Assembly: GCA_016987375.1 (NCBI GenBank)
Contig: PJRA01000506.1
Coordinates: forward strand, 542,078-570,364
Length of the DNA: 28,287 nucleotides
Direction of reading: 5' to 3'
From: Brachionus koreanus
Taxonomy: Eukaryota; Rotifera; Eurotatoria; Ploima; Brachionidae
The notes beneath the pieces were generated by a model that saw nothing but the letters and a program-made list of their open reading frames with translations, was not told the DNA's origin and did not search any database. Of this stretch, positions 9,523-18,292 are shown in pieces. Positions within the stretch are counted from its first letter, which is position 1; each line of letters opens with the position of its first letter. Position numbers and translations under genes: made by a program.

Positions 9523-11483
9523 ATGTTTGTTTCTAGTGGCAATGAAGTAAAGATATGGAATTCAGATATCAATGATTTGGTAGTTGAATATGCACCAAAA
9601 AATCCAGCTTTAGGAACAATACATTCATTTTCAATAAGACCGGATAGTAAAAAAAATTAACTTTTGAAATGGGAAAATAATAAAATTTATCCTAAAGATG
9701 CTCAGATAGCTTGTGTTTTTGAAAGCGGTTGCATTAAATATATTAACTGTAATACAGGATTTTTTGACGAATCCTTGGAAGTGGTAAGTAAGGCTAAATT
9801 CATTCTATTCAAAATAGGAATTAAATATTTATTTAGACGGAAGCCAAAGCATGTTGCTTTGATTCGATTGGCCGACAATTAGCTGTTGGTACAATGAACA
9901 GCTTAATTGAAATATTTGATATTAAGTCACATTCATTGAAAAAAAGAGTATGGAAATTAAATCCACCATCAGGACCAGTCAATTGTATATCTTGGAGTAA
10001 AACTGATCGACATTTGGCCACTGGTCATCCGAATGGATGCATCAATCTTTTCAATTCAGTTATGCATAATTTTTCAAAACCTCTAATACACCCAAAATAC
10101 AATGATCTTAAATCTCCTATAGTAACCACTTTACAATGGTCGATAAAAAATCCTCCACAACTTTTATCTGGCTATGACGATGGATCAGTAATTCTATGGG
10201 ATACAATTAAGTCTCAGCCAATTTCGGTCATAAAAGCCCATAGTACACCGTGCACTACTGTTCTCTCTGGCCTTGGACCGTCTTTATTACTTATAAGTAG
10301 CTGTTTAGATGGCTACTTGAACTTATATGATTGTTCAACAAACAGAACTGTAAAAACAATTCAATGTCGCAGTAGTATTACATCGTGTGATCTATCTACG
10401 AATGGCTATACAATGTGTGTAGGAACCATCAATGGCTATATAGAGATATTAGATATCAGACACAGTCAACAACCTCTAAATACATTTAAGGCACACGAAA
10501 CTGCTGTTCATTTCATTAAATATGCCAATAACTTTAGTCACAAACCAAAATCTACTAATACTAGTATAATCGGTAATCAAAGTAGTCAAGTAGAAGGCCA
10601 TTCATTGATAAAAAAATCAAACTCTTACAACTTTGATTTAAATCAGCATAACAATCTAAATCCAGGTTTGTCAAATGCAAATATTATGAGTATTTATTCG
10701 CCTGAGAACCAAAAAGCTAAACAGAAAATTCGCACTCAAAATTCTGGCGGCAATTTGACAAATTTCATGGATCCAAGTTCAAACGAATCAAAAAAATTTA
10801 ATGCCCTCGGACCACTTTCATCCACAGCTAATCTCAACACTCCAAACAGTAAGAGAAAATTTTGATTTCGTTTTTTATAAAAGTTTATTCAAGGTTTTAA
10901 TAGATTTGACAGTTCGAAAATATCAAAAGAAAGAGGAGATCTATATTCTCCCATTATCAATACTTCTTCAAGTGATGATAATGTAGTAAATTGTAAGAAT
11001 ACTAATTATGATGCTTCGCCATATCTAGCAAACAATCTTCCACCAAAAATGTCTTCAACTAAGCCCAGTCAAGGTGTTAGTCCTAAAATTCAGTCGTCTA
11101 TTAAAATTCAAGTTTCAAATGGTTCAACTGAAAAAATGATTGTTGATTCACCAGTGAAAGCCGAATCGTTGATTACTAATGAAGATCAGAATGGGACATT
11201 GAATAAAAATTCTAATTTTTCTGAAGTGGATCAAAATAATATTCAAGGTGGTTATAGTTTGGCTCTAGACATGGTTCGAGAAATAGTTAATGATGCTGTA
11301 GATAATTTAAAGTATGAGATCATGAGTGAGAATTTTAAATTCAAAGCTGAAATGATCAAGGAGTTTATGGAGATGAAAAAATGCATTGTTGAATCGTTTA
11401 AAGCGGCTTCTGTAAACGATGCTTTGGTAGCTGAAATTCAACGTTTACGTGAGGAAAATAAGAGACTTAAGAAGACGTATTGA
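9523..11483 (+). CDS. NEDD1: NEDD1, gamma-tubulin ring complex targeting WD-repeat protein, four exons
   Basis: Exons: 9523-9646, 9698-9783, 9837-10848, 10894-11483, giving 603 residues (human 660). Introns are 51, 53 and 45 nt with donors GTAAAA, GTAAGT and GTAAGA. The first intron is a multiple of three but carries an in-frame TAA, so it must be removed; splicing joins RPD to NAQIACVFESG and restores a WD blade. An N-terminal beta-propeller spans about residues 1-300, starting FVSSGNEVKIWNS as in NEDD1 SSGDDIKIWD. A Ser/Asn-rich linker holds FDSSKISKERGDLYSPI, like the NEDD1 SSFDDTGKSSLGDMFSPI segment. The C-terminal helix ends VNDALVAEIQRLREENKRLK, nearly identical to the vertebrate gamma-TuRC-binding end. 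Role: recruits gamma-tubulin complexes to centrosomes and spindles. An AATAAA lies at 11504-11509. Confidence 0.95.
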
Positions 11484-11503
11484 ATTGGTAAAAAATTTTT
11501 AAA

Positions 11504-11509
11504 AATAAA
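11504..11509 (+). promoter_or_regulatory. Polyadenylation signal AATAAA of NEDD1
   Basis: Hexamer 20 nt after the NEDD1 stop codon, in aaaaataaaatag. Confidence 0.5.
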
Positions 11510-12142
11510 ATAGAAAATTTGTATTTTTTTTTTAAATCGATTTTGGTATTTTCCATTTTCTACTGAGAAATTAAATTGATGTTTTAGACAATTAAAATTA
11601 ACTTTTTCAATTAAATAAAATTTATTTTTTAAAAATATTGGATTTTTTCTCCTAATTCAAAGCAATAAATAATTTTAAATCAATTGTTTATTCATTTATA
11701 AAAACATAAAACAAAACAAAGATTTTTTTATGTAAATTAGTTACTAATATGGATTATAACCTGAAAGTTTGGATAAACGAAAAATTTTTAAACTTCTTTA
11801 AATATTATAAATTTTTAAAAATTTACTGTTATTTTAAATTTTTAAAAATTTACTGTTATTTTAAATTTTTAGATTAAAAATATATATATATATACAAACT
11901 AGCTTTGCAAACAATAATTTGAATAAAATTTAAAATTATTAGTGTTTAGTTTAAAATTACTAAAACTGCACTTAAACATTTGCTATTTATGTTTTAGATA
12001 TTTATTTTCATTTAAATAGCATAGTTTTTAAAGGAAATTTTTGTTTCTAGCTTAAAATTTGTTAAAATTATAATTTTTAGTTTATAAAATTGGTAGAAGA
12101 CATCGCAAAATTTTTTTATCGATTTTCCAATAATACTGAATA
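11510..12142. other. Intergenic with short tandem repeats
   Basis: AT-rich, no coding frame. It contains a 27-bp tandem duplication and a TA microsatellite, listed separately. The end nearest 12142 should hold the promoter of the small orphan frame, but no element is recognisable. Confidence 0.4.
11811..11870. repeat. 27-bp tandem repeat, about 2.2 copies
   Basis: The unit, atttttaaaaatttactgtt followed by attttaa, is at 11811-11837 and again unchanged at 11838-11864, with a six-base third start. A (TA)n run follows at about 11879-11893. Confidence 0.85.
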
Positions 12143-12583
12143 ATGTTAAAAAAAATTAATTCGAAAAATACACAACTGAAAGGCCTTAAAACCATCAGTG
12201 AGTGTGTTGATACCGACTCAATCTACCTGTTAGAATATGATTCAGTCGAGGATGTTTTTTTGATATCTAACATAAGAATGGATCAAACACAAATTGATAC
12301 AGTTGTAAAATCTAATGGTCAAGTTAACGCAATGTCAGATATTTTAGACAGTCAAAGTCAATTTAAACCAAAAAATTTTTTTTTATATAATATTTCAAAT
12401 ATTGACAATGACGAGAGACAACAAGCTTTGGATGAAAAAATTTTGAAATTAGAGGTTCCAAATACACAAATAATCAATGAAAATTTTTCTAAAAAAGAAA
12501 TTGATTCAAATATTGTTAAACAAAGTTTTTTCGAGATAAATCAAAACAGTTCGAGTCCAAATTTTAGTTTTTCAAAAAAATAA
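12143..12583 (+). CDS. Small orphan hypothetical protein, 146 residues
   Basis: Continuous ATG-to-stop frame, not recognised. The sequence is hydrophilic and Asn/Gln/Asp/Ser-rich, with no signal peptide, membrane segment or Cys pattern. An AATAAA (12583-12588) overlaps the stop codon, which gives mild support for a real 3' end. The codon bias is AT-rich like the neighbouring genes. It could be a lineage-specific gene, the last exon of a gene whose earlier exons I could not find, or a chance frame. Confidence 0.45.
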   Translation: MLKKINSKNTQLKGLKTISECVDTDSIYLLEYDSVEDVFLISNIRMDQTQIDTVVKSNGQVNAMSDILDSQSQFKPKNFFLYNISNIDNDERQQALDEKILKLEVPNTQIINENFSKKEIDSNIVKQSFFEINQNSSSPNFSFSKK

Positions 12584-13226
12584 ATAAAAATTTAATTATA
12601 TTATTATTGAATTGAAAACGTCAAAAAGTTTTATTAAAATTAAATTAATAAAAAAATAAATAAAATAGATCTAGTTTTAATTAACATGATCCATTTGTAA
12701 ATGACTTTCATCGATTTGAATTTCAAAACATTGTTCCTTTTAAGAGAAATTAATTGAATTTTAGATAAAAATTTCAATTTAAAACTTTTTCAATTAAATA
12801 ATTTAAAAATCTTTTCTAATAAAGCCCATAGAAATTATTTTAAGGTATAAAATTTGAATTATATAATTTTTTTCAATTATTTATTACATTTTTTTTTATT
12901 TAAAATTCTAATTTAAAATTTAAATATTAAAGGTATTCTTGATTATTTTAAGTTTTTTCACCTTTTGTCAATGAATGCATAGAAATTATGAAAAAACAAA
13001 ATTTTAAATTAACTTATTTCTTATTCGTCTTTGAATAAGAGGATTGAGAGTTAAAAAAAAAAGAAAATTAATATCAACATGTTAAAGGACTTGAAATAAA
13101 AAGGTGTCTTTAGTTTTTCGAAATGTCACAAAAGTTTAATTAAGAATTGCTTTAACAAAAATTAACTTTGTTTTCATGGGAATTAAAAAAAAAATTATCT
13201 ATTAAAATTAATTATTATAAACAACG
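12584..13226. other. Intergenic, no gene seen
   Basis: AT-rich low-complexity sequence leading up to the MITE at 13229. No frame, hairpin or repeat of note. Confidence 0.45.
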
Positions 13227-13674
13227 TACAGTGGTGATTTGATTTAAGGATCCATGGTAAATTTACGCAAATTTACGTAAATTTGTGTAAATTAACGTAA
13301 AAAATGGTAACTTGACTATTTTTTACGTAAAACAAGAATTGTAAAAATTGGTAAATTAACTATAATTTACACAATTTTCCGGAAAATTTAGTTAATTTAC
13401 CATTTTTTGCGTTAATTTATGTTAACTCCAAAAATGCCAAAAAAATTTCAAATTTTGCTGTTTTTCTTAAAATTTTGCTTAAAAATATTATTTTGTCATT
13501 TTTTCTTTCAATTTATATCTTTACCATTTTTTTCGTAAAAATTGGTAAAAAACAAAAATTTTACTGGTAAATTTTGGTAAAAAATTGTAAAAAACAAAAA
13601 AAAGTAAAACGAATAAGATTTGTAATAAAAAGCTTTAAATTTACCATGGATCCTTATATCAAATCACCACTGTA
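13227..13674. mobile_element. Tc1/mariner-type MITE, 444 bp, with TA target duplication
   Basis: The ends are inverted: cagtggtgatttgatttaag at 13229 and, on the opposite strand from 13672, cagtggtgatttgatataag. The match continues through gatccatggtaaattta, giving about 37 bp with a single mismatch. Both sides are flanked by TA (13227-13228, 13673-13674), the duplication made by IS630/Tc1/mariner transposases, and CAGT is a common first tetramer of that superfamily. The interior has no coding frame. It starts with four 10-bp tandem units of aaatttacgy type (13259-13298) and holds a large inner palindrome centred on ttttccggaaaa (13375-13386). The near-perfect TIRs suggest recent insertion. 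The decayed mariner at 3428-4047 shows no sequence link to it. Confidence 0.88.
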
Positions 13675-13834
13675 TGTTTTTACTAAAGCAGATTGTTTTT
13701 AATAAAATTAAAATATTATTAAAATCAAAATTTAGATATGCAATAAACTAAAAAGTATCTATTTTAGCTAAATAACTACTTATTTGGAACTACATGCGTG
13801 TATATGAGGAAATAAATTTTTTTTTATTTGTTTA

Positions 13835-14370
13835 CTATAAATTAAGAATAGATTTAATGAAAATGGAAAGATTTAGGAAACATTTCATTTGTTTAGATAT
13901 CTGATAGCTCAGGAAAAAAGTGGAAATAGTAAGGTAGCAATTACATAAAGAACTAGAATATTCAATATATCTTGATTCGAAATCTTTATTATATTCTTCC
14001 ACTAGTCTAACATATTTCTCACTCAGCTCAAAAAGTAGATTCGAAACTGCTAGTTGTTTAGGTTTGTTAAAAGCCTCGTGATTCATTATGTTTGAGGGAG
14101 TATCATATTTTAGATTCAGTATAGATCGAACTGCTGAATTTTGAATAACTTATATTTTTTTAATGTTGTTTTCTGGAAAAGAATTTAAAAAAAGAAAAAA
14201 ATAAGCTAATATTGATCCTATCAAAGATTTTTATAGGTAACCCTATGTTTTGGGTTCCAGACCACATTTTTCATTTGATAGATATTTTATTATATTAAGT
14301 CTTGAATTGAATTTTGTTCTTTTTTCCAAGATCATGTAACATGATTTTTCAACAGAAATTTTCATTTTCT
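13835..14370 (-). pseudogene. LINE reverse transcriptase relic (3' half of the polymerase)
   Basis: Minus-strand reading gives a degraded non-LTR reverse transcriptase. From 14366 downwards comes SVEKSCYMILEKRTKF, matching the NxxKTxxMxF block after the catalytic core. After stops come SLIGSILAY, then VIQNSAVRSILNLKYDTPSN, the common LQxxQNxAxRxIL thumb motif. The frame 14086-13835 continues with LAVSNLLFELSEKYV. At least two stops interrupt it (near 14243 and 14147). The catalytic FADD box is absent, and the last part toward 13835 no longer resembles the family. A dead 5'-truncated copy. Confidence 0.7.
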
Positions 14371-14620
14371 ATTTTTCAAATTCTTCAAAGTACTTATTAG
14401 GTAGGAAATAAATTTTTCTAATTGGAATTTGGAAATAAATTTATTTCTAATTAGAAATAAATCTAATTTTTGGTACAATTAAAAAGTAAATAATTAAATG
14501 AAATGACTTACATTTTCACATTCAGTAGAAAAACTTTTGATTAATGAATTTTGTTCATTATTTTCATCAACTCCCTTGAGTAATTATTGTTAATTAGCTT
14601 AATTTTAAAATAAAAATTAG

Positions 14621-16639
14621 TCAAAATGCCTCAATTTGTTCTTTAGTAGTTAACAATTTCGCTATTGGAAAAAATTTTTTTGGAAGATTGTCTATCAAAG
14701 TAGGACGACTATTTGTCAGAAATGGCTTAACAAATTTCTTGTCCATATTACGTAGTAGCTTAAAAATAACTAGTTTCTTCAGAAATGATTTTAGCTTTCC
14801 GTCGGTTTTTGGTTTTTTATCAACTTTAACTTCATTAATGGCAGAATCAGCCGATCTTAGAATATAAAAAAAATATTTAAACTATCCCACGAGACTTACC
14901 TACTCAATGTCAAGCAATTCAATGACTTTTTTTGTCATTCCACCAAAAAGAACAACTGTAATTATAACAATAACTGAAGTCGCAGTCAAAATCAATTGTC
15001 TTGAAGATGATGAAGTATTTCTAATAGCTAGCCCAAAAGCTAGAGCTCCTCTTAATCCAGAGAAAAACATTAAATTCTGGTTTTTGAATTTTATTTTTTT
15101 CGAGTTAGACCGAGTTAAATTGATCAAAAATGACAAAGGATAAATATTTGCTGCTCTTCCAATTAGAACCACAATTAAACTCGGTAAAATGAAACCTGCT
15201 TCCCATTGATGCTTTCGAAATGTAAACATTGATATTCCAATATATATAAAAATAAAATTTTCACTTAAAAAACTAATCAAATGAAAAATCTAAATTTAAT
15301 TTTAATTTAAATAATTTAAAAATATTAAGGCAAATTTCAAATTAATTTAAATTTATACTTGTCTAGTTTGATCTTGCGATTCCTTGCTAAGGTTATTATA
15401 GGTGTAATGGGCTTGAAAAATTCCAGCTATTAGCATTGTTACTATACCGGAGAATTCAATAGCTTCTGAAGCATAGAAAGCCGAATATGATATTAGCATA
15501 AAAAGTGCTGTTTCTAGACCAGAATGCTGTTTAATTTTGGTAAATTTTGTTAGGACAGCATTAACGCATCCAACTAAACTTCCAATTAGAACAGATCCGA
15601 TAAAAATACCAAAAAAACTTCCTATAGCGCTGAATATTTGACCAAACTGGAATGAATGACCAGAAAATTTTTCTACTTGTCTTTTAAAAAGTTTAGCTAC
15701 AGATGATTCCTTTTAAAAAGCTTACTGAACAAGAATCAATGAAACAGCATCGTTTAGAACACTTTCACCAAATATTAATGAATAGAGACTCAAATCTAGA
15801 TTTTGGTCGCTAAAAATTGCAAGAGTAGTCACCGGATCTGTTGCAGAAATAACAGATCCAAACAAAAGACAATCCAAATATGTCATATATTTTAGAGAAT
15901 TTTGCCATGTTACTACCCAATACATTAATCCTCTAGGAAAAATAAAATTTTTTTTTTTAAAATAATCAAAATAAAATAATATGTACCCGATCAAAAAAGC
16001 AGAAATTGTGGTACCAGCCATAGCAAACATTAAAATTGCACCAAAATTTTTGAAAAAATGTTTCTTTAAAAAAAAGTTAAAATTGAATTCAGTCAAGTAT
16101 TTTCAAATACTCTTTTCATTGAATATCCAGCTTGGAAAATAATTGGAGGGAGTAAAACGTTGAAAAAAGTTTCTGGATTAAAAGTAATTTTTTCTTCAAA
16201 ATCATCTGAAACCAAATTTGAGTCGTCCGAAGTTGGTTCTTTATATTTGTAAACAAAAGTATGTGTTGTATTCGGTAGTCCCATAAATACATATTCAGGC
16301 AAATCATCTAGATTTTTTAGCGTTAAATTAGTAGGTGTGAAAGATATTGAGCGTGTTTGAGAATTTTTAAATCCATAGTGGATCACAGCACCAAATATTG
16401 CCCCTTCAAAAAAGTCAAAATTAATTTTAAAATTATTGATATTGATGTTTTTCCTTTCCATAAAAAATGGCTAGTCCTGTTTCATGGATATATTTAAATT
16501 TCTTATGCTTTAAGAACCAAATAGTCAAGATGACCAAAGTCAGTAAAGATAAGAATAAAAAAAAATCCAACGAGTCCACTATGTGCTCGCGAGCTTTGCG
16601 CTGTGCCTCTTGTTCTCTGATAATTTGCTCTTGATTCAT
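14621..16639 (-). CDS. Endosomal-type Na+/H+ exchanger (NHE6/7/9, SLC9A6-like), seven exons
   Basis: Exons on the minus strand: 16639-16459, 16403-16111, 16063-15987, 15932-15726, 15680-15359, 15289-14904, 14855-14621, giving 566 residues. Introns are 45-69 nt. Motifs in order: [20 protein letters not shown] and ETGLAIFYG as in NHE6 [61 protein letters not shown] with the acidic ND pair; [46 protein letters not shown]; and a tail [16 protein letters not shown] like NHE6 DHNYLKPLLTHSGPPL. It exchanges luminal H+ for Na+ or K+ in endosomes. Two oddities: the first donor reads GA instead of GT (16458-16457), and the exon 6 donor is a tandem GTAGGTAAGT. It has no cleavable signal peptide from this start, so an upstream exon is possible. 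Confidence 0.92.
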
Positions 16640-17204
16640 TTTAAAATAAATAAAATTTATTATAAATAAAAAGAAAAATTTAAAACAAAAAATATCATAA
16701 TATTTTATGTTATCTTATCTAATTTGTCGAAGATTATAAATGGAAAAGGATAATTTTTTAATTTTCTAGAAAATTAAATTACACTATACTGGACTACGAT
16801 TCAAAAAACAAGCTGCAAATTGTCAAAACCGAATGCGAAAGAGATTTAGGAGTTCTGATCTCAGATGACCTAAAATCTAGGAACCAAGTCAATTATTCAG
16901 CATCAAAAGCTAATAGCATCCTAGGCTTATTGAAGCGAACCTTGACTACTCGAGACCAACTGACATGGAAAAAGTTATACATCTGTTACATTCGTCCACA
17001 TATTGAATTCGCGGTATCCTCTTGGAGTCCATACACAAAACAAGATCAGCAAACACTCGAGAAAGGTCAACAGAGCCACAAAAGTTGCTAGCAACTTAAA
17101 AAATCTCGATTACGAAAAGCGCTGCGATTTATTGAACCTTATACCGCTTAATCTACGAAGAATTCGAGGTGACCTAATTCAAATGTTTAAGTTTGAATCG
17201 GGCG

Positions 17205-17232
17205 NNNNNNNNNNNNNNNNNNNNNNNNNNNN
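17205..17232. other. Assembly gap (28 N)
   Basis: A run of N inside the LINE 3' end. The frames on both sides belong to the same element, so the gap is probably short, but its true length is unknown. Confidence 0.99.
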
Positions 17233-17300
17233 ATTATTTTGTCAAAAAATGTGAACGAATTCAAAAACAAGCTGGATGAACATTTTAAAACTGCTACAGG

Positions 17301-17331
17301 GCGTCTCTGACGCGCTCGCATGTTATCATGC
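17301..17331 (+). promoter_or_regulatory. Pair of tandem stem-loops in the LINE 3' end
   Basis: gcgtc-tct-gacgc (17301-17313) overlaps the stop codon, and gcatg-ttat-catgc (17318-17331) follows four bases later. Both stems are perfect, and the segment is much richer in G and C than its surroundings. In several LINEs a 3' stem-loop is recognised by the element's own reverse transcriptase; that function is inferred here. Confidence 0.6.
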
Positions 17332-17347
17332 TGCAGTTTTTTCTAAT

Positions 17348-17365
17348 ACTACTACTACTACTACT
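17348..17365 (+). repeat. (ACT)6 microsatellite, LINE 3' tail
   Basis: Six uninterrupted ACT units directly after the LINE 3' UTR. It marks the 3' boundary of the insertion. Confidence 0.9.
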
Positions 17366-17518
17366 AAGATCCCAAAAGACTCAAAAGGTACTTGCTTAGA
17401 GCGCCTTAAACATTCGGATAACTATTTTTTAAAATTGAAATAAAGGATTTAATTATTTTATTTTTTTAAATTGTTTCGACTAAAATTTCTAGTTAAAAAG
17501 AATTAATTTAAAAACAAA

Positions 17519-17524
17519 TTTATT
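17519..17524 (-). promoter_or_regulatory. Polyadenylation signal of TXNL4A (AATAAA on minus strand)
   Basis: tttatt on the plus strand, about 42 nt beyond the TXNL4A stop codon. Confidence 0.4.
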
Positions 17525-17565
17525 GAAATTAGTTCATATTATTTATATATAAAAAAGTGATTATG

Positions 17566-17994
17566 TTAATAGCGATATTTTGTTGAATAGTCTTTGGGAG
17601 AAATGACTAAACCACGACCTTTTCGAGCCCCTCGATATACCGTTTCAACAATATCAATAAACTCTTGAGTATTATCTAAAGCCCAATTGATTTTATTGTT
17701 GTTACCAGTTCCTAAATCGATCATAATGTGTTTGTTACGATAAAAAAACATCACTGTGCATGGATCATACAATTCATACATTTTGTTGAAATCAGGCACT
17801 TCACTAATATCCACTAGATAGATAACTGCAAAATTTTTTATTTTTTCGGCAACTTTGTACAAAACTTCATCCATTTTCATGCATGTTGGATCCCAATCGT
17901 GACCAAATCTTATAATTACTACTTTATCTTCTTCAGAAAGAATGGCCTGGTCTACTTGCCAGCCATTATACAAATGGGGTAACATATACGACAT
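17566..17994 (-). CDS. TXNL4A: U5 snRNP 15-kDa protein, DIM1/thioredoxin-like 4A
   Basis: Single exon, 142 residues, exactly the length of human TXNL4A, and nearly identical to it along the whole length: MSYMLPHLYNGWQVDQAI, VVIIRFGHDWDPTCMKMDEV, IYLVDISEVPDFNKMYELYD, NNNKINWALDN, and the C-terminal RKGRGLVISPKDYSTKYRY. It has a thioredoxin fold without the redox CxxC; the corresponding position reads DPTC. It is a component of the U5 and U4/U6.U5 tri-snRNP needed for pre-mRNA splicing. It is intronless, unlike most genes in the window. The start is the only in-frame ATG that gives the full family N-terminus. Confidence 0.97.
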   Translation of the reverse strand: MSYMLPHLYNGWQVDQAILSEEDKVVIIRFGHDWDPTCMKMDEVLYKVAEKIKNFAVIYLVDISEVPDFNKMYELYDPCTVMFFYRNKHIMIDLGTGNNNKINWALDNTQEFIDIVETVYRGARKGRGLVISPKDYSTKYRY

Positions 17995-18292
17995 TGTTAA
18001 ATATTATATTGATATAATTTTTCTAAAAAAAAAATTCTGAATTTTATTTTCATATTAGCATTTGCTTATTTTTTGAAAATTTTATTTTCTTGAAATTTCT
18101 ATTTTTTTTTCAAATGAAAATAAGAAGCATTAAAAACTTAACATAATCATGTTAACTATTTTTGATTTATTTTTAATTTTAAATTCAAAATGATCGTTTT
18201 AAATTTGCGGATAAAAGATTTACTTCAAAATTCAACCAAAACTAGTTTTATTAAAATAAAAGAAAATTAAAATTAACAATAAATAATTGCTC
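17995..18292. other. Short intergenic between two minus-strand genes
   Basis: 298 bp of AT-rich sequence that must hold the TXNL4A promoter and the 3' UTR of the membrane-protein gene. No named element is visible. Confidence 0.4.

Larger units (their letters stand above)
16777..17365 (+). mobile_element. 3' end of a LINE retrotransposon (RT C-terminus, hairpins, (ACT)6 tail), frameshifted
   Basis: The translation from 16777 has CERDLGVLISDDLKSRNQV, KANSILGLLKRTL, LYICYIRPHIEFAVSSWSPY and LEK, the post-catalytic region of CR1/L2/Jockey-type reverse transcriptases. An extra G at 17065/17066 shifts the frame, after which VNRATKVASNLKNLDYEKRC continues correctly. A 28-N gap interrupts it. Beyond the gap the frame ends VNEFKNKLDEHFK and stops at 17308-17310. 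Two perfect 5-bp-stem hairpins follow at 17301-17313 and 17318-17331, then (ACT)6 at 17348-17365, a typical LINE 3' microsatellite tail. The 5' part, with endonuclease and catalytic Asp residues, is missing, so the copy is 5'-truncated. Apart from the shift it is well preserved and probably young. Confidence 0.85.

Noticed and set aside
14907..15143. 78-codon plus-strand frame
   Set aside because: Antisense shadow of exchanger exon 6.
15681..15725. A 15-16 nt mini-intron in the exchanger after VSLILV
   Set aside because: The apparent GTAAGC...AAAAG 16-nt unit does not keep the frame. Using the second CTTTTTAAAAG copy as acceptor gives a normal 45-nt intron in phase.
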